Part shown: positions 33,211 through 41,964 of the stretch, piece after piece
Numbering within the stretch: position 1 is the first letter of the stretch
How the letters are laid out: every line of letters starts with the position of its first letter
Assembly (NCBI RefSeq): GCF_001418655.1
Contig: NZ_LIQZ01000146.1
Location: forward strand, 31,438-95,437
Length of the DNA stretch: 64,000 nt
From: Streptomyces phaeochromogenes
Lineage (GTDB): Bacteria > Actinomycetota > Actinomycetes > Streptomycetales > Streptomycetaceae
Reading direction: 5' to 3'
Program-made: the position numbers and the translations under genes
The notes under the pieces: generated by a model
The model's database searches: none
What the model saw: only the letters and a program-made list of their open reading frames with translations
Told to the model about the DNA's origin: nothing

Positions 33211-35826
33211 CTACTGCGGAGTCATCCGTTCCACCATGTCCGGGTGCTCCTTGAGCCACGCGGAGACGGCTTCCTCCTCCTGGCCCTGACCGCGGTCCTT
33301 GATCTCGCTCTCCAGGCTGCCGAGCTCGTCCTCGCTCATCTTGAAGTTCTTGATCCACTTCGTGAGCTGCGGGTACTGCTCGGGGAACTTCTTGCTGGAG
33401 ATGGTCCGGATCGTGTTGCCCTCACCGAACGTCTTCTTCGGGTCCGCGAGCTTCGTCAGCTCGTACTCGCTGTAGGCCCAGTGCGGCGACCAGAGCGTGA
33501 CGGCGACGGGCTCCTTCTTGGCGTACGCGCGCTTCAGCTCGGCCAGCATCGCGGGCGTGGAGCCGTCGACGATCTCGTACTCCTTGTCCAGGCCGTAGCC
33601 GGGCAGGACCTTCGTCTTGGCGAGGTTCATCTCGCCGGTGCCCGGTTCGATGCCGATGATCTTCCCGTTGAAGAGATCGCCCTTGCCCTTGAGGTCCGCG
33701 AGGGACTTGACGTCCTTCACGTACGAGGGCACCGCGATCTCCAGGGAGGTCGGCTCGTACCAGGTGCCGAGGTCGCGCAGGTTGTTCTTGTGCTTGTCCC
33801 AGTAGTTCGCCTGCGCGTACGGCAGCCAGGCGTCGAAGTTGAGGTCGATGTCACCGGTGGCCAGGCCTGTGTAGACCGGGCCGACGTCCATCTGCTTCAG
33901 GTTCAGCTTGTAGCCGCGCCGGGCCAGGACGTCCTTCCACAGGTAGGTGACGGCGACGTCCTCGTCCCAGGGGAACCAGGCGACGTCGACCGTGCGCTTC
34001 GCCTCGGCCGGGGTGCCGGAGGACGACTTCTCGACCGGGGCCAGCTTGTCGACGACACCGGGGTTGCTCTTCAGCCAGGTGCGTACGGCGTCCTGCTGCT
34101 TGCCCTTGCCGGCCTTGTTGATGTCCGCCTCAAGGCTGGTGAGCTGCTTCTCGGTCATCTTGAAGCTCTTGAGCCACTTGGCGACGACCGGGTTGTCCTG
34201 CGCGAAGCCCTTGCGGGAGAGCGTGTGCACGCCGTCGCCCTTGCCCCAGGCCACCTTCGGGTCCTTGAGCTTCTTCATCTTGTACTCGCTGTACGCCCAG
34301 TGCGGCGACCAGAGCGTGCCGACGAACGGCTCCTTCTTGGCGTACGCGCGCTTCAGCTCGGCCAGCATCGCCGGCGTGGAGCTGTCGACGACCTTGTACT
34401 CCTTGTCGAGCCCGTACTCCTTGAGGACCTTGGTCTTGAGGAGGCCCATCATTCCGGCGCTGGACTCGATGCCGGTGATCTTGCCGTCGAACTCGCCCGC
34501 CTTGCCCTTGAGGTCCTCCAGGGAGTCGATGCCCTTCATGTAGGCGGGCACGCTCAGTTCCAGGGACGTCGGGCCGTACCAGGAGCCCAGGTCGTCGAGC
34601 TGCTTGCCGTACTTCTTCCAGTACTGCTCGTGGGTGACCGGCAGCCAGGAGTCGGTCTGGAAGTCGATGTCGCCCTGGGCGAGCGAGGTGTAGAGCGGGC
34701 CGGCGTCGAACTGCTTGGTCTCGACCTCGAAGCCGCGCTGCTCCAGGATCTCCTTCCAGAGGAAGGTGGAGGCGACGCCCTCGTCCCAGGGGATGTAGCC
34801 GATGCTGACCTTCTTGCCCTGGCCGACGTTCCCGCCGTCGGACGCGGTGGTCTCGCTGTCGCCGGAGCCGAAGATGCCCATGCCGCCCGCGACGAGCGCG
34901 AGCACGACGACGCCGATGACGGCAACGGAGGGCCGGGGGCGGTAGGACCAGATCTGCAGGCCCTGTGCGGCACGCAGCTTGGCGGCGGTTCGGCGGCCGA
35001 GCGGCGAGACCTGGGTGCCCAGGGCGCTGGTCATGCGGTCCAGGTAGATGGCGAGGATGACGATGGCTATGCCCGCCTCGGCGCCGAGGCCGACGTTGAG
35101 CTGGCCGATCGCCTCGTTCACGTCGCCGCCGAGGCCGCCGGTGCCGACCATGCCCGCGATGGCGGCCATGGACAGGCCCAGCATGATGACCTGGTTGACG
35201 CCGGCCATGACGGTGGGCAGCGCCAGCGGCAGCTGGACGCGCAGCAGGATGTTGCGGGGGGTGGTGCCGAACGCGTCGGCGGCCTCGACCAGCTCCTTGT
35301 CGACCTGGCGGATGCCCAGTTCCGTCATACGGACGCCGGGTGCCAGGGCGAAGATCAGGGTGGCCACGATGCCCGCGGGTCCGCCGGTGCCGAAGAACAG
35401 GATCGCCGGGATGAGGTAGATCATCGCGGGCATCGTCTGCATGAGGTCGAGCACGGGGCGGACGATGCCGCTGACGCGGTCCGAGCGTGCCGCCCAGATC
35501 CCGACGGGCACGGAGATGACGAGCGCGATGATCGTCGCCACCAGGACCAGCGACAGGGTCACCATCGCGTTCTCCCACAGTTCGAGGGAGTCGATGAAGG
35601 CGAATCCCACGAAGGCGAGGACACCGGCGGACGTGCCGCGCAGCCAGAACGCGATGACCGCGAAGATGCCCGCGAGGAGAAGGGGTTCGGGCGCCTGGAG
35701 GACGTCGTTGATGACGTCGTAGGTGCCCTGGAAGACGGTCTTCAGGAAGTCGAAGAGCCACGCCATGTGGTTGAGCAGCCAGTCGACCGTGTCGTTGACC
35801 CAGTCGCCGAAGGGGATCCTAGGCAC
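33211..35826 (-). CDS. Glycine-betaine ABC permease fused to two tandem substrate-binding domains
   Basis: An 871-residue ProW-ProX-ProX fusion. Residues about 1-300 are the membrane permease with GTTPRNILLRVQLPLALPTV, containing the EAA loop that contacts the ATPase. A further helix (PSVAVIGVVVLALVAGGMGI) tethers the external part. Two OpuAC binding domains follow (about 340-600 and 615-871) at a 273-residue offset, with matching Trp motifs YIPWDEGV / WFPWDEDV and SPHWAYSEY in both. Import of glycine betaine or a related osmoprotectant is expected. GTG 35826 overlaps the ATPase gene by 8 bases. Confidence 0.93.
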   Translation of the reverse strand: MPRIPFGDWVNDTVDWLLNHMAWLFDFLKTVFQGTYDVINDVLQAPEPLLLAGIFAVIAFWLRGTSAGVLAFVGFAFIDSLELWENAMVTLSLVLVATIIALVISVPVGIWAARSDRVSGIVRPVLDLMQTMPAMIYLIPAILFFGTGGPAGIVATLIFALAPGVRMTELGIRQVDKELVEAADAFGTTPRNILLRVQLPLALPTVMAGVNQVIMLGLSMAAIAGMVGTGGLGGDVNEAIGQLNVGLGAEAGIAIVILAIYLDRMTSALGTQVSPLGRRTAAKLRAAQGLQIWSYRPRPSVAVIGVVVLALVAGGMGIFGSGDSETTASDGGNVGQGKKVSIGYIPWDEGVASTFLWKEILEQRGFEVETKQFDAGPLYTSLAQGDIDFQTDSWLPVTHEQYWKKYGKQLDDLGSWYGPTSLELSVPAYMKGIDSLEDLKGKAGEFDGKITGIESSAGMMGLLKTKVLKEYGLDKEYKVVDSSTPAMLAELKRAYAKKEPFVGTLWSPHWAYSEYKMKKLKDPKVAWGKGDGVHTLSRKGFAQDNPVVAKWLKSFKMTEKQLTSLEADINKAGKGKQQDAVRTWLKSNPGVVDKLAPVEKSSSGTPAEAKRTVDVAWFPWDEDVAVTYLWKDVLARRGYKLNLKQMDVGPVYTGLATGDIDLNFDAWLPYAQANYWDKHKNNLRDLGTWYEPTSLEIAVPSYVKDVKSLADLKGKGDLFNGKIIGIEPGTGEMNLAKTKVLPGYGLDKEYEIVDGSTPAMLAELKRAYAKKEPVAVTLWSPHWAYSEYELTKLADPKKTFGEGNTIRTISSKKFPEQYPQLTKWIKNFKMSEDELGSLESEIKDRGQGQEEEAVSAWLKEHPDMVERMTPQ

Positions 35827-36907
35827 CGGCCTTCACCGCCTTGACGCTCTTGTCGCGCGGTGTGTCGCAGGGCACTGGTTCGCCCTGTTCGTCGCCGAGG
35901 AAGCCGACGAGCCGCTGCCGGGGTACGACACCGAGCAGCTTGCCCTTCTTGTCGACGACCGCCACGGGGTGCGTCAGCCGCGCGCTGATGGCGCACAGGT
36001 CGCCGAACGAGGAGTCGGGCCTGGCGGTCTCACAGTTGCAGTCGGCCTCGTCGCCGCGCAGTTCCGTGTCCATGACAGAGGACGCGGTGAGGACCCGGGA
36101 GCGGTCGACGTCCTTCGTGAAGGAGGCGACGTAGTCGTTCGCGGGGCGGACGAGGATGTCCTCGGCGGTGCCGATCTGGACGATGCTGCCGTCGCGCATG
36201 ACGGCGATGCGGTCGCCCAGGCGCATGGCCTCGTTGAGGTCGTGGGTGATGAAGACGATGGTCTTCTTGAGCTTCTTCTGCAGCTCGATCAGCTGGTCCT
36301 GCATGTCGCGGCGGATCAGCGGGTCGAGCGCGCTGAAGGACTCGTCCATCAGCAGCAGGTCGGCGTCGGTGGCGAGCGCCCGGGCGAGGCCCACGCGCTG
36401 CTGCATACCGCCGGACAGCTCGTCGGGCCAGGACGTCTCCCAGCCGGCGAGTCCGGCCAGCACCAGGGCCTTGGTGGCACGCTCCTCACGCTCGGCGCGC
36501 GGCACGCCCTGCACCTCGAGGCCGTACGCGGCGTTCTCCAGGACGCTGCGGTGCGGGAAGAGCGCGAAGTGCTGGAAGACCATGCTGACCTTCCTGGAGC
36601 GGACCTCGCGCATCTCGCGGTCGTTGAGCGCGGTCAGGTCCTGCCCGTCGAAGACCACACGTCCCGCGGTCGGCTCGAGGAGCCCGTTGAGCATGCGCAG
36701 CAACGTGGACTTGCCGGACCCCGACAGGCCCATGACGACGAAGATCTCGCCCGGTTCGACGGTGAACGACGCGTCGATCACCGCGGCCGTGGTGCCGTCC
36801 GCGCGCAGTTCCTCACGGTCGGCTCCCCCGCGCAGTCGCTCGACCGCCTCGCCGGGTCGTCTGCCGAACACTTTGTAGAGCTGTTCCGCCTGCAGCCTGG
36901 ATGACAC
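35819..36907 (-). CDS. Glycine-betaine ABC transporter ATPase (ProV/OpuAA type)
   Basis: A 362-residue ATPase. Walker A GLSGSGKST, Q-loop MVFQHFALFPH, signature LSGGMQQRVGLARAL, Walker B LLLMDESFSALD and H-loop FITHDLNEAM are intact. The C-terminal part carries a CBS region (THPVAVVDKKGKLLGVVPRQ), known in OpuA to sense ionic strength or c-di-AMP. GTG 36907 is chosen after AGAGGT. First gene of a two-gene operon. A 10-bp-stem hairpin sits 25 bases upstream. Confidence 0.93.
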   Translation of the reverse strand: MSSRLQAEQLYKVFGRRPGEAVERLRGGADREELRADGTTAAVIDASFTVEPGEIFVVMGLSGSGKSTLLRMLNGLLEPTAGRVVFDGQDLTALNDREMREVRSRKVSMVFQHFALFPHRSVLENAAYGLEVQGVPRAEREERATKALVLAGLAGWETSWPDELSGGMQQRVGLARALATDADLLLMDESFSALDPLIRRDMQDQLIELQKKLKKTIVFITHDLNEAMRLGDRIAVMRDGSIVQIGTAEDILVRPANDYVASFTKDVDRSRVLTASSVMDTELRGDEADCNCETARPDSSFGDLCAISARLTHPVAVVDKKGKLLGVVPRQRLVGFLGDEQGEPVPCDTPRDKSVKAVKAGA

Positions 36908-36931
36908 AAGTACCTCTCGGGTCGAACGAAG

Positions 36932-36960
36932 ACGGCCCGCCTCCCCCGCCGGCGGGCCGT
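36932..36960 (-). promoter_or_regulatory. Hairpin in the leader of the osmoprotectant operon
   Basis: A perfect 10-bp stem ACGGCCCGCC/GGCGGGCCGT with a 9-base loop, 25 bases before the ATPase start codon. It may be an attenuator or an element limiting ribosome access. Confidence 0.45.
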
Positions 36961-37182
36961 GGAGCGACGCGGGTTCCGCCCGCTCGTCCGGTGCGCATAT
37001 GTCAGATGTGGTTGAAAATGCGACCGGGTTCGCTCCGGCTCGGCGCCTGCCCCCGCCTCGATGGCGCAAACGCGACCGTGTCCCAGTTCACAAGGCGTTT
37101 ACATCCGGACGGTGCGGGCACTCGTTTTCGCCCACTCTCCGCGCCGGCCGGTGACTACCGGTGACTGTCAGCGGCGTACGGC

Positions 37183-38133
37183 ATGATGCGAGGCGTGACG
37201 CAGCAGACGCAGCAGCCCCGGCGAACGATGCTCCTCGACACCGCCTCCCTGTACTTCCGAGCCTATTTCGGGGTCCCGGATTCCGTACGGGCCCCGGACG
37301 GCACACCGGTGAACGCCGTGCGGGGCCTGCTGGAGTTCATCGACCGGCTGGTGAAGGACCACCATCCGGACGACCTGGTCGCCTGCATGGACGCGGACTG
37401 GCGGCCCCAGTGGCGGGTCGACCTGATCCCCTCCTACAAGGCGCATCGCGTCGCCCAGGAGACCGAGACCGGCCCGGACGAGGAGGAGGTGCCCGACACC
37501 CTCTCGCCCCAGGTGCCGGTCATCGAGGCGGTCCTGGACGCGCTGGGCATCGCGCGCGTGGGCGTCGAGGGGTACGAGGCGGACGACGTGATCGGGACGT
37601 TCACCGGCCGCGCCACGGGCCCGGTCGACATCGTCACCGGCGACCGCGACCTGTACCAACTGGTCGACGACAAGCGGGAGGTGCGCGTGCTGTACCCGCT
37701 CAAGGGTGTCGGCATGCTCCAGATCACGGACGAGGCCTGGCTGCGCGAGAAGTACGGCGTCGACGGCGCGGGGTACGCGACCCTGGCGCTGCTGCGCGGC
37801 GACCCGAGCGACGGTCTGCCGGGGGTGCCGGGCATCGGCGAGAAGACGGCCTCCAAGCTGCTGGCCGAGTTCGGCGACCTGGTCGGGATCATGGCCGCGG
37901 TCGACGACCCCAAGGCCAAGCTCACACCGTCCCAGCGCAAGCGTCTCGACGAGTCCCGGCCGTACGTCGCCGTCGCGCCCAAAGTCGTCCGGGTGGCCGG
38001 AGACGTACCCTTGCCGGACGTAACCACCGCTCTGCCCCGCACGCCGCGCGATCCGGCAGCTCTGGAGGAGCTCGCGACACGCTGGGGCCTGGGTGGTTCG
38101 CTGGCGCGACTGCTGACGACACTCCACGGGTGA
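37183..38133 (+). CDS. 5'-3' exonuclease (FEN/PIN family), stand-alone
   Basis: A 316-residue homologue of the 5'-3' exonuclease domain of DNA polymerase I, with no polymerase domain. MLLDTASLYFRAYFG, VACMDADWRPQWR and GYEADDVIGTFTGRA then VTGDRDLYQLVDD carry acidic metal ligands. The H3TH DNA-binding motif is LPGVPGIGEKTASKLL. It would remove flaps or RNA primers. Starts at 37183/37186 (ATG) and GTG 37195 are all in frame, with no clear ribosome-binding site to separate them. Divergent from the ABC operon. Confidence 0.93.
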   Translation: MMRGVTQQTQQPRRTMLLDTASLYFRAYFGVPDSVRAPDGTPVNAVRGLLEFIDRLVKDHHPDDLVACMDADWRPQWRVDLIPSYKAHRVAQETETGPDEEEVPDTLSPQVPVIEAVLDALGIARVGVEGYEADDVIGTFTGRATGPVDIVTGDRDLYQLVDDKREVRVLYPLKGVGMLQITDEAWLREKYGVDGAGYATLALLRGDPSDGLPGVPGIGEKTASKLLAEFGDLVGIMAAVDDPKAKLTPSQRKRLDESRPYVAVAPKVVRVAGDVPLPDVTTALPRTPRDPAALEELATRWGLGGSLARLLTTLHG

Positions 38134-38207
38134 AGCAGCAATTCGATTCCCACGAAACGGTAATCGGGTTCTCAAGAAGGGGGCGCCAGTGGACGGTGAG
38201 GTGCTAA

Positions 38208-38227
38208 CTTAGGTAAGCCTAAGCGAA
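38208..38227 (+). promoter_or_regulatory. Iron box (DmdR/IdeR-type operator)
   Basis: The perfect palindrome CTTAGG-TAAG-CCTAAG lies within a 19-mer that agrees with the IdeR/DmdR consensus TTAGGTTAGGCTAACCTAA at 15 positions. It ends 16 bases before the siderophore-interacting protein ATG. Confidence 0.8.
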
Positions 38228-38242
38228 CTTCGGGAGGCTGTC

Positions 38243-39085
38243 ATGGCAGAGCGTCCGGCACGGAGGGCCCCCAAGCCCCACGCCGCGAGCGTGATCCGCA
38301 CGGAGCGACTCACGCCGCATATGCAACGTGTCGTCCTCGGCGGCGACGGCCTCGCCGAATTCACCGCGGGCACGAGCACCGACCACTACGTCAAGCTGCT
38401 GTTCGGCGCCGAGGGCGTGACCTATCCGGAGCCCTTCGACATCGCCCGGATCCGCGAGGAGTTCCCGCGCGACCAGTGGCCCGTGACGCGCACGTACACG
38501 GTGCGCGCCTGGGACCCCGAACTGCACGAGCTGACACTCGACTTCGTGATCCACGGCGACGAGGGCCTCGCCGGGCCGTGGGCGACACGCGTCCAGGCCG
38601 GCGAGATCGTCCGGTTCCTCGGCCCCGGCGGTGCGTACGCCCCCGACGCCGGGGCGGACTGGCATCTGCTGGCCGGTGACGAGAGCGCGCTGCCCGCGAT
38701 CGCCGCCTCGCTGGAGGCGATGCCCGACGGTGCGCGGGTGCACGCCTTCGTGGAGGTCTCGGGGCCCGAGGAGGAGCAGAAGATCGACTCCGACGTGGAG
38801 GTCGTCTGGCTGCACCGCGGCGACCGGCCCATCGGTGAGGCGCTGGTCGAGGCCGTACGGGGCCTTTCGTTCCCCGAGGGCCGGGTGCACGCGTTCGTGC
38901 ACGGTGAGGCCGCCTTCGTGAAGGAGCTTCGGCGGCTGCTCCGCGTCGAGCACGAGGTCGCCCGCGAGGATCTGTCCATCTCCGGGTACTGGCGGCTGGG
39001 GCACAACGAGGACGGGTGGCAGGCCGCGAAGCGGGACTGGAACGCGCAGGTCGAGGCGGAGCAGGAGGCTCCGCCGGTTTCCTAG
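38243..39085 (+). CDS. Siderophore-interacting protein (FAD-dependent ferric reductase)
   Basis: A 280-residue SIP/ViuB family flavoprotein that reduces ferric siderophores in the cytoplasm to release iron. The FAD-binding motif is RTYTVRAWD with downstream GPWATRVQAGEIVRFLGPGG. The C-terminal half has HLLAGDESALPAIAASLEAM and the family tail SISGYWRLGHNEDGWQ. GGGAGG precedes the ATG by 5 bases. An iron box directly upstream indicates repression by a DmdR/IdeR regulator when iron is sufficient. No siderophore synthesis genes are nearby. Confidence 0.95.
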   Translation: MAERPARRAPKPHAASVIRTERLTPHMQRVVLGGDGLAEFTAGTSTDHYVKLLFGAEGVTYPEPFDIARIREEFPRDQWPVTRTYTVRAWDPELHELTLDFVIHGDEGLAGPWATRVQAGEIVRFLGPGGAYAPDAGADWHLLAGDESALPAIAASLEAMPDGARVHAFVEVSGPEEEQKIDSDVEVVWLHRGDRPIGEALVEAVRGLSFPEGRVHAFVHGEAAFVKELRRLLRVEHEVAREDLSISGYWRLGHNEDGWQAAKRDWNAQVEAEQEAPPVS

Positions 39086-39129
39086 GGTTCCGCTCCCAGG
39101 GTTTGGTTGTCGACTGCGGGTCCGCCTGG

Positions 39130-39200
39130 GCTGGTCGCGCCCACGCGGCGGAGCCGCAGAATGTCACAGCCCCGCGCCCCTGAAGGGGCGCGGCCACAGA
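39130..39200. repeat. Dispersed intergenic repeat, copy D
   Basis: CTGGTCGCGCCCACGCGGCG core, then a perfect GCGCCCC-TGAA-GGGGCGC hairpin (39174-39191). It sits between convergent SIP and ABC permease genes and probably acts as a bidirectional terminator. Confidence 0.75.
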
Positions 39201-39219
39201 GCGACCGCCCCCCAAGGGG

Positions 39220-39999
39220 CTACACCGAGCGCTGGTACGCCCTGAACGTGCGGATCGACAGCCACACCGCCGTCACCGCCAGGGCCAGGAGTGCTCCGCT
39301 CCTGGTCAGCACTACGGACCAGTCCGGGTTGTCCGACATTGCTGAACGGCCCGCCACCATCGCCCAGTTGAGCGGGTTGTAGTCGGCGATGGTGCGCATC
39401 CAGCCGGGCATCTGGGACGGGGCCATGAAGGCGGAGGAGAGGAAGGTCAGCGGCAGCAGCAGGAAGGTGTTGATGCCGATGATCGACTCCCGCTGGCGCA
39501 CCAGCATGCCGAGCGCGTTCGAGAAGGCGCCGAAGACCGTGCCTAGCAGTGAGGCCGCGACGACGAGGACGAGCAGGCCCGCGGCCCCGCCGGGATAGTC
39601 CGCGCCGCCGAGCTTGCCGAGCAGGATGATCAGCAGGGACTGCACGGCCGTGGTGAGCGCCTGCTGCACGACGTTGGCGTTCATCAGGGCGCCGCGGCCG
39701 ACCGGAGTGGTCAGGAACCGGTTGAGCGTGCCGCGCTCGATCTCCTCCAACGTGCCCATGCCGGCCCACATGTTGGAGCTGAGCGCGCTCATCACGACGA
39801 TGCCCGGCACGAGGTAGTCGAGATAGCTGGTCGTGCCGAAGCCACCGAGCTCGACGACCTCCTTGAAGAGGTTGCCGAACAGGAAGAGCCAGATCGCGGG
39901 CTGGATCAGCATCATCACGACGTACGCGGGCTGGCGCAGCACCGCCGTCAGCTGGCGCTGTGTCATGTACCAGGTCTGGGTGAGGGCGTTGATGCTCAT
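39220..39999 (-). CDS. ABC-2 type (DrrB-like) transporter permease
   Basis: A 259-residue permease with about six membrane helices (VMMLIQPAIWLFLFGNLFKE, YLVPGIVVMSALSSNMWAGM, LLVLVVAASLLGTVFGAFSN, LGMLVRQRESIIGINTFLLL). The ATG overlaps the ATPase gene stop (ATGA). DrrAB-type exporters commonly expel drugs or secondary metabolites; the cargo is unknown. Likely controlled by the upstream PadR regulator. Confidence 0.92.
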   Translation of the reverse strand: MSINALTQTWYMTQRQLTAVLRQPAYVVMMLIQPAIWLFLFGNLFKEVVELGGFGTTSYLDYLVPGIVVMSALSSNMWAGMGTLEEIERGTLNRFLTTPVGRGALMNANVVQQALTTAVQSLLIILLGKLGGADYPGGAAGLLVLVVAASLLGTVFGAFSNALGMLVRQRESIIGINTFLLLPLTFLSSAFMAPSQMPGWMRTIADYNPLNWAMVAGRSAMSDNPDWSVVLTRSGALLALAVTAVWLSIRTFRAYQRSV

Positions 40000-41027
40000 C
40001 GGGTGCCTCCCGTGAGGGCGAGGTCGTCGGAGCCCCCGGCCGATACCGCTGCCGCGGCCTCGGCTTCGCCGTAGCGGCGGCCCGCGTAGCGCAGATAGAC
40101 GTCGTCGAGCGACGGGCGGGCGACGGTGGCGGCGCTGACGGCGACCCCGGCGCGTTCCAGGGCGGCGAGCAGGGCGGGCACGGCCGCGGCCCCGTCCTCG
40201 GCGCGGACGCTGATGCGGCGGCCGTCGAGGAGTGCCTCGTACACGCCGGGCAGGGCGGTGAGGGCGCCCGTCAGGAGCGTACGGCCGGCCTCGCCGACCG
40301 GGTGGCGCAGTTCCACGTGGACGGCGTCGCCGCGGAGTTCGCCCTTGAGGGCGTCCGGCGTGCCCTCGACGACGACTCGGCCGCGGTCGACGATCGCGAT
40401 GTGCCCGGCGAGACGGTCGGCCTCTTCCAGGTAGTGCGTGGTGAGCAGGATGGTCAGGCCCTCGTCGCCGGCGAGGCGGGCGATCTCGTCCCACATCGCG
40501 GTGCGCGCCTCGGGGTCGAGGCCGGTCGTCGGCTCGTCGAGGAAGAGGACCTCGGGCCGGTGGACGAGGCCGAGAGCGACGTCGAGGCGGCGCTGCATGC
40601 CTCCGGAGTAACCCTTGACCTGGCGGCCGGCCGCGTCCGTGAGGTGGAAGCGGGCCAGCAGCTCGTCCACCCGTCGACGGAGGGCCGCGCCCTTCAACCC
40701 GTAGAGCCTGCCCTGGAGTTGGAGATTCTCGCGGCCGGTGGCCACCGGGTCGGCGCCGGACTTCTGGGCGACCACGCCGATCGCGCGGCGCACCCGGTCC
40801 GGGTGGCGCAGGACGTCGTGGCCCGCGACCGTGGCGGTACCCGAGTCGGGGCGCGCGAGGGTGGTGAGGATCTTGACGGTGGTTGACTTGCCGGCGCCGT
40901 TCGGGCCGAGGAGTCCGAAGACGGTGCCTGCCTCGACGGTGAGGTCCATGCCGCTGAGGGCGGTGACCTCGCCGGGGTAGGTCTTGATCAGCTGACGCGC
41001 CTGCACTGCGGGCGCACGGGTGCTCAT
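39996..41027 (-). CDS. Daunorubicin-resistance-type ABC exporter ATPase
   Basis: A 343-residue DrrA-family ATPase. Walker A GLLGPNGAGKST, signature GYSGGMQRRLDVALG, Walker B EVLFLDEPTTGLD and H-loop LLTTHYLEEAD are intact, with the long DrrA C-terminal extension. GGAGAG is 8 bases before the ATG. It forms a half-transporter pair with the overlapping permease gene. The PadR gene lies 200 bases upstream in the same direction. Confidence 0.94.
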   Translation of the reverse strand: MSTRAPAVQARQLIKTYPGEVTALSGMDLTVEAGTVFGLLGPNGAGKSTTVKILTTLARPDSGTATVAGHDVLRHPDRVRRAIGVVAQKSGADPVATGRENLQLQGRLYGLKGAALRRRVDELLARFHLTDAAGRQVKGYSGGMQRRLDVALGLVHRPEVLFLDEPTTGLDPEARTAMWDEIARLAGDEGLTILLTTHYLEEADRLAGHIAIVDRGRVVVEGTPDALKGELRGDAVHVELRHPVGEAGRTLLTGALTALPGVYEALLDGRRISVRAEDGAAAVPALLAALERAGVAVSAATVARPSLDDVYLRYAGRRYGEAEAAAAVSAGGSDDLALTGGTR

Positions 41028-41155
41028 GACGACTGCTCTCCTGGGTGAGCGGATGACGGCCGATCCACGTGAAGAGCGCCGGGCTATCCTGGGTGTGCCG
41101 CACCTCGATCGCCTGGCCTGCCTCACCGCGGAGTCGGCTCGGGGTTCGAGACCCT

Positions 41156-41181
41156 GGCGGAGCTGGTGCAACAGCTCTGCC
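41156..41181 (-). terminator. Hairpin between PadR and ABC ATPase genes
   Basis: A 10-bp stem GGCGGAGCTG/CAGCTCTGCC (one G-T pair) with a 6-base loop, 46 bases after the PadR stop. It may end the PadR transcript or attenuate read-through. Confidence 0.4.
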
Positions 41182-41205
41182 GGGGTCTGTTCTTCTTGCT
41201 ACTGC

Positions 41206-41240
41206 TTCACTCCTGGTCGAAGTGATTCACTCCTGGTCGA
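41206..41240. repeat. 20-bp-period duplication at the padR 3' end
   Basis: TTCACTCCTGGTCGA occurs at 41206-41220 and 41226-41240. The second copy carries the PadR stop codon and last codons, so the first looks like a slipped duplicate just outside the gene. Confidence 0.6.
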
Positions 41241-41889
41241 CGTGGCGGGCCTCCAACTCCTCGAATTCGGGCGGTACTTCCCCGGTCTCGTGGAAGCTCC
41301 GCCACTCCTTGATCCCGTCGAGCGCGCCGGACCGCAGCTCCCGCAGGAATCCGCGGACCCACTCGGCCTGCGCCTCGACCATGTGCAGTTGGTACTCGCT
41401 CTCGACGAGGAAGATCCGCGGCAGCGTCTCGTACAGCTTCGTGAGGCCGCCGCGGGCGCTGGCCGCCTGCACCTCCAGCACCTTGAGCCGCTCGGTCAGC
41501 AGCCTCGCCACCTCGTCGGGGTGGATCACCGCCATCAGCGAGAGGGCGGCCTCGAAGATCGGGAACTCACGGGCCGGGACGGAGAGCAGGTCCGACAGCC
41601 ACTCCGTCGCCTCCTCGCGCCCGGCGTCCGTGATGCCGTAGAGCGTGCGCTCGGGACGGTTGCCCTGCCGCTGCACCTCGGCGACCTCGACGAATCCGTG
41701 CTTCTCCAGGTTCTGCACGACCGTGTAGAGCGAGCCGTAGTTGATCTTCAGGCTCGCGTCCTTGCCGCGGCTGCGCAGGGTCTGGGCGATCTCGTACGGA
41801 TGCATCGGCCGCTCGGTGAGCAGCACCATGACGGCCAGCGCCAGGGGGTTGCCGAGCTTGCGGCGCTTGATCGCCACCGGGATCACCAC
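41227..41889 (-). CDS. PadR-family transcriptional regulator
   Basis: A 220-residue PadR protein. The N-terminal winged helix is LALAVMVLLTERPMHPYEIA followed by INYGSLYTVVQNLEKHGFVE. A C-terminal dimerisation helix bundle is present (PADR_C-like, AALSLMAVIHPDEVARLLTE). PadR repressors usually control a neighbouring multidrug exporter, and the DrrAB-type genes lie directly downstream. The GTG at 41889 follows GAGGAT. Promoter and operator candidates lie just upstream. Confidence 0.92.
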   Translation of the reverse strand: MVIPVAIKRRKLGNPLALAVMVLLTERPMHPYEIAQTLRSRGKDASLKINYGSLYTVVQNLEKHGFVEVAEVQRQGNRPERTLYGITDAGREEATEWLSDLLSVPAREFPIFEAALSLMAVIHPDEVARLLTERLKVLEVQAASARGGLTKLYETLPRIFLVESEYQLHMVEAQAEWVRGFLRELRSGALDGIKEWRSFHETGEVPPEFEELEARHVDQE

Positions 41890-41920
41890 TCATATCCTCG
41901 TACACGAATATCCGTGGCCG

Positions 41921-41964
41921 AACATATCGCGTCTTGACGGCGAGCGTCAATACACACGATGTAT
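41921..41964 (-). promoter_or_regulatory. PadR promoter with overlapping palindromic operator
   Basis: Minus-strand -35 TTGACG (41945-41950), an 18-base spacer and -10 TATGTT (41921-41926). The perfect palindrome ATACA-CACGA-TGTAT (41950-41964) abuts the -35. A start point about 25 bases before the GTG is implied. Confidence 0.55.

Noticed and set aside
41130..41190. A tRNA-like stretch (GGTTCGAGACC next to a GAGCTG...CAGCTC stem).
   Set aside because: The T-arm resemblance is isolated. No acceptor stem, D-arm and anticodon arm can be arranged around it on either strand, so it is treated as intergenic with a hairpin.
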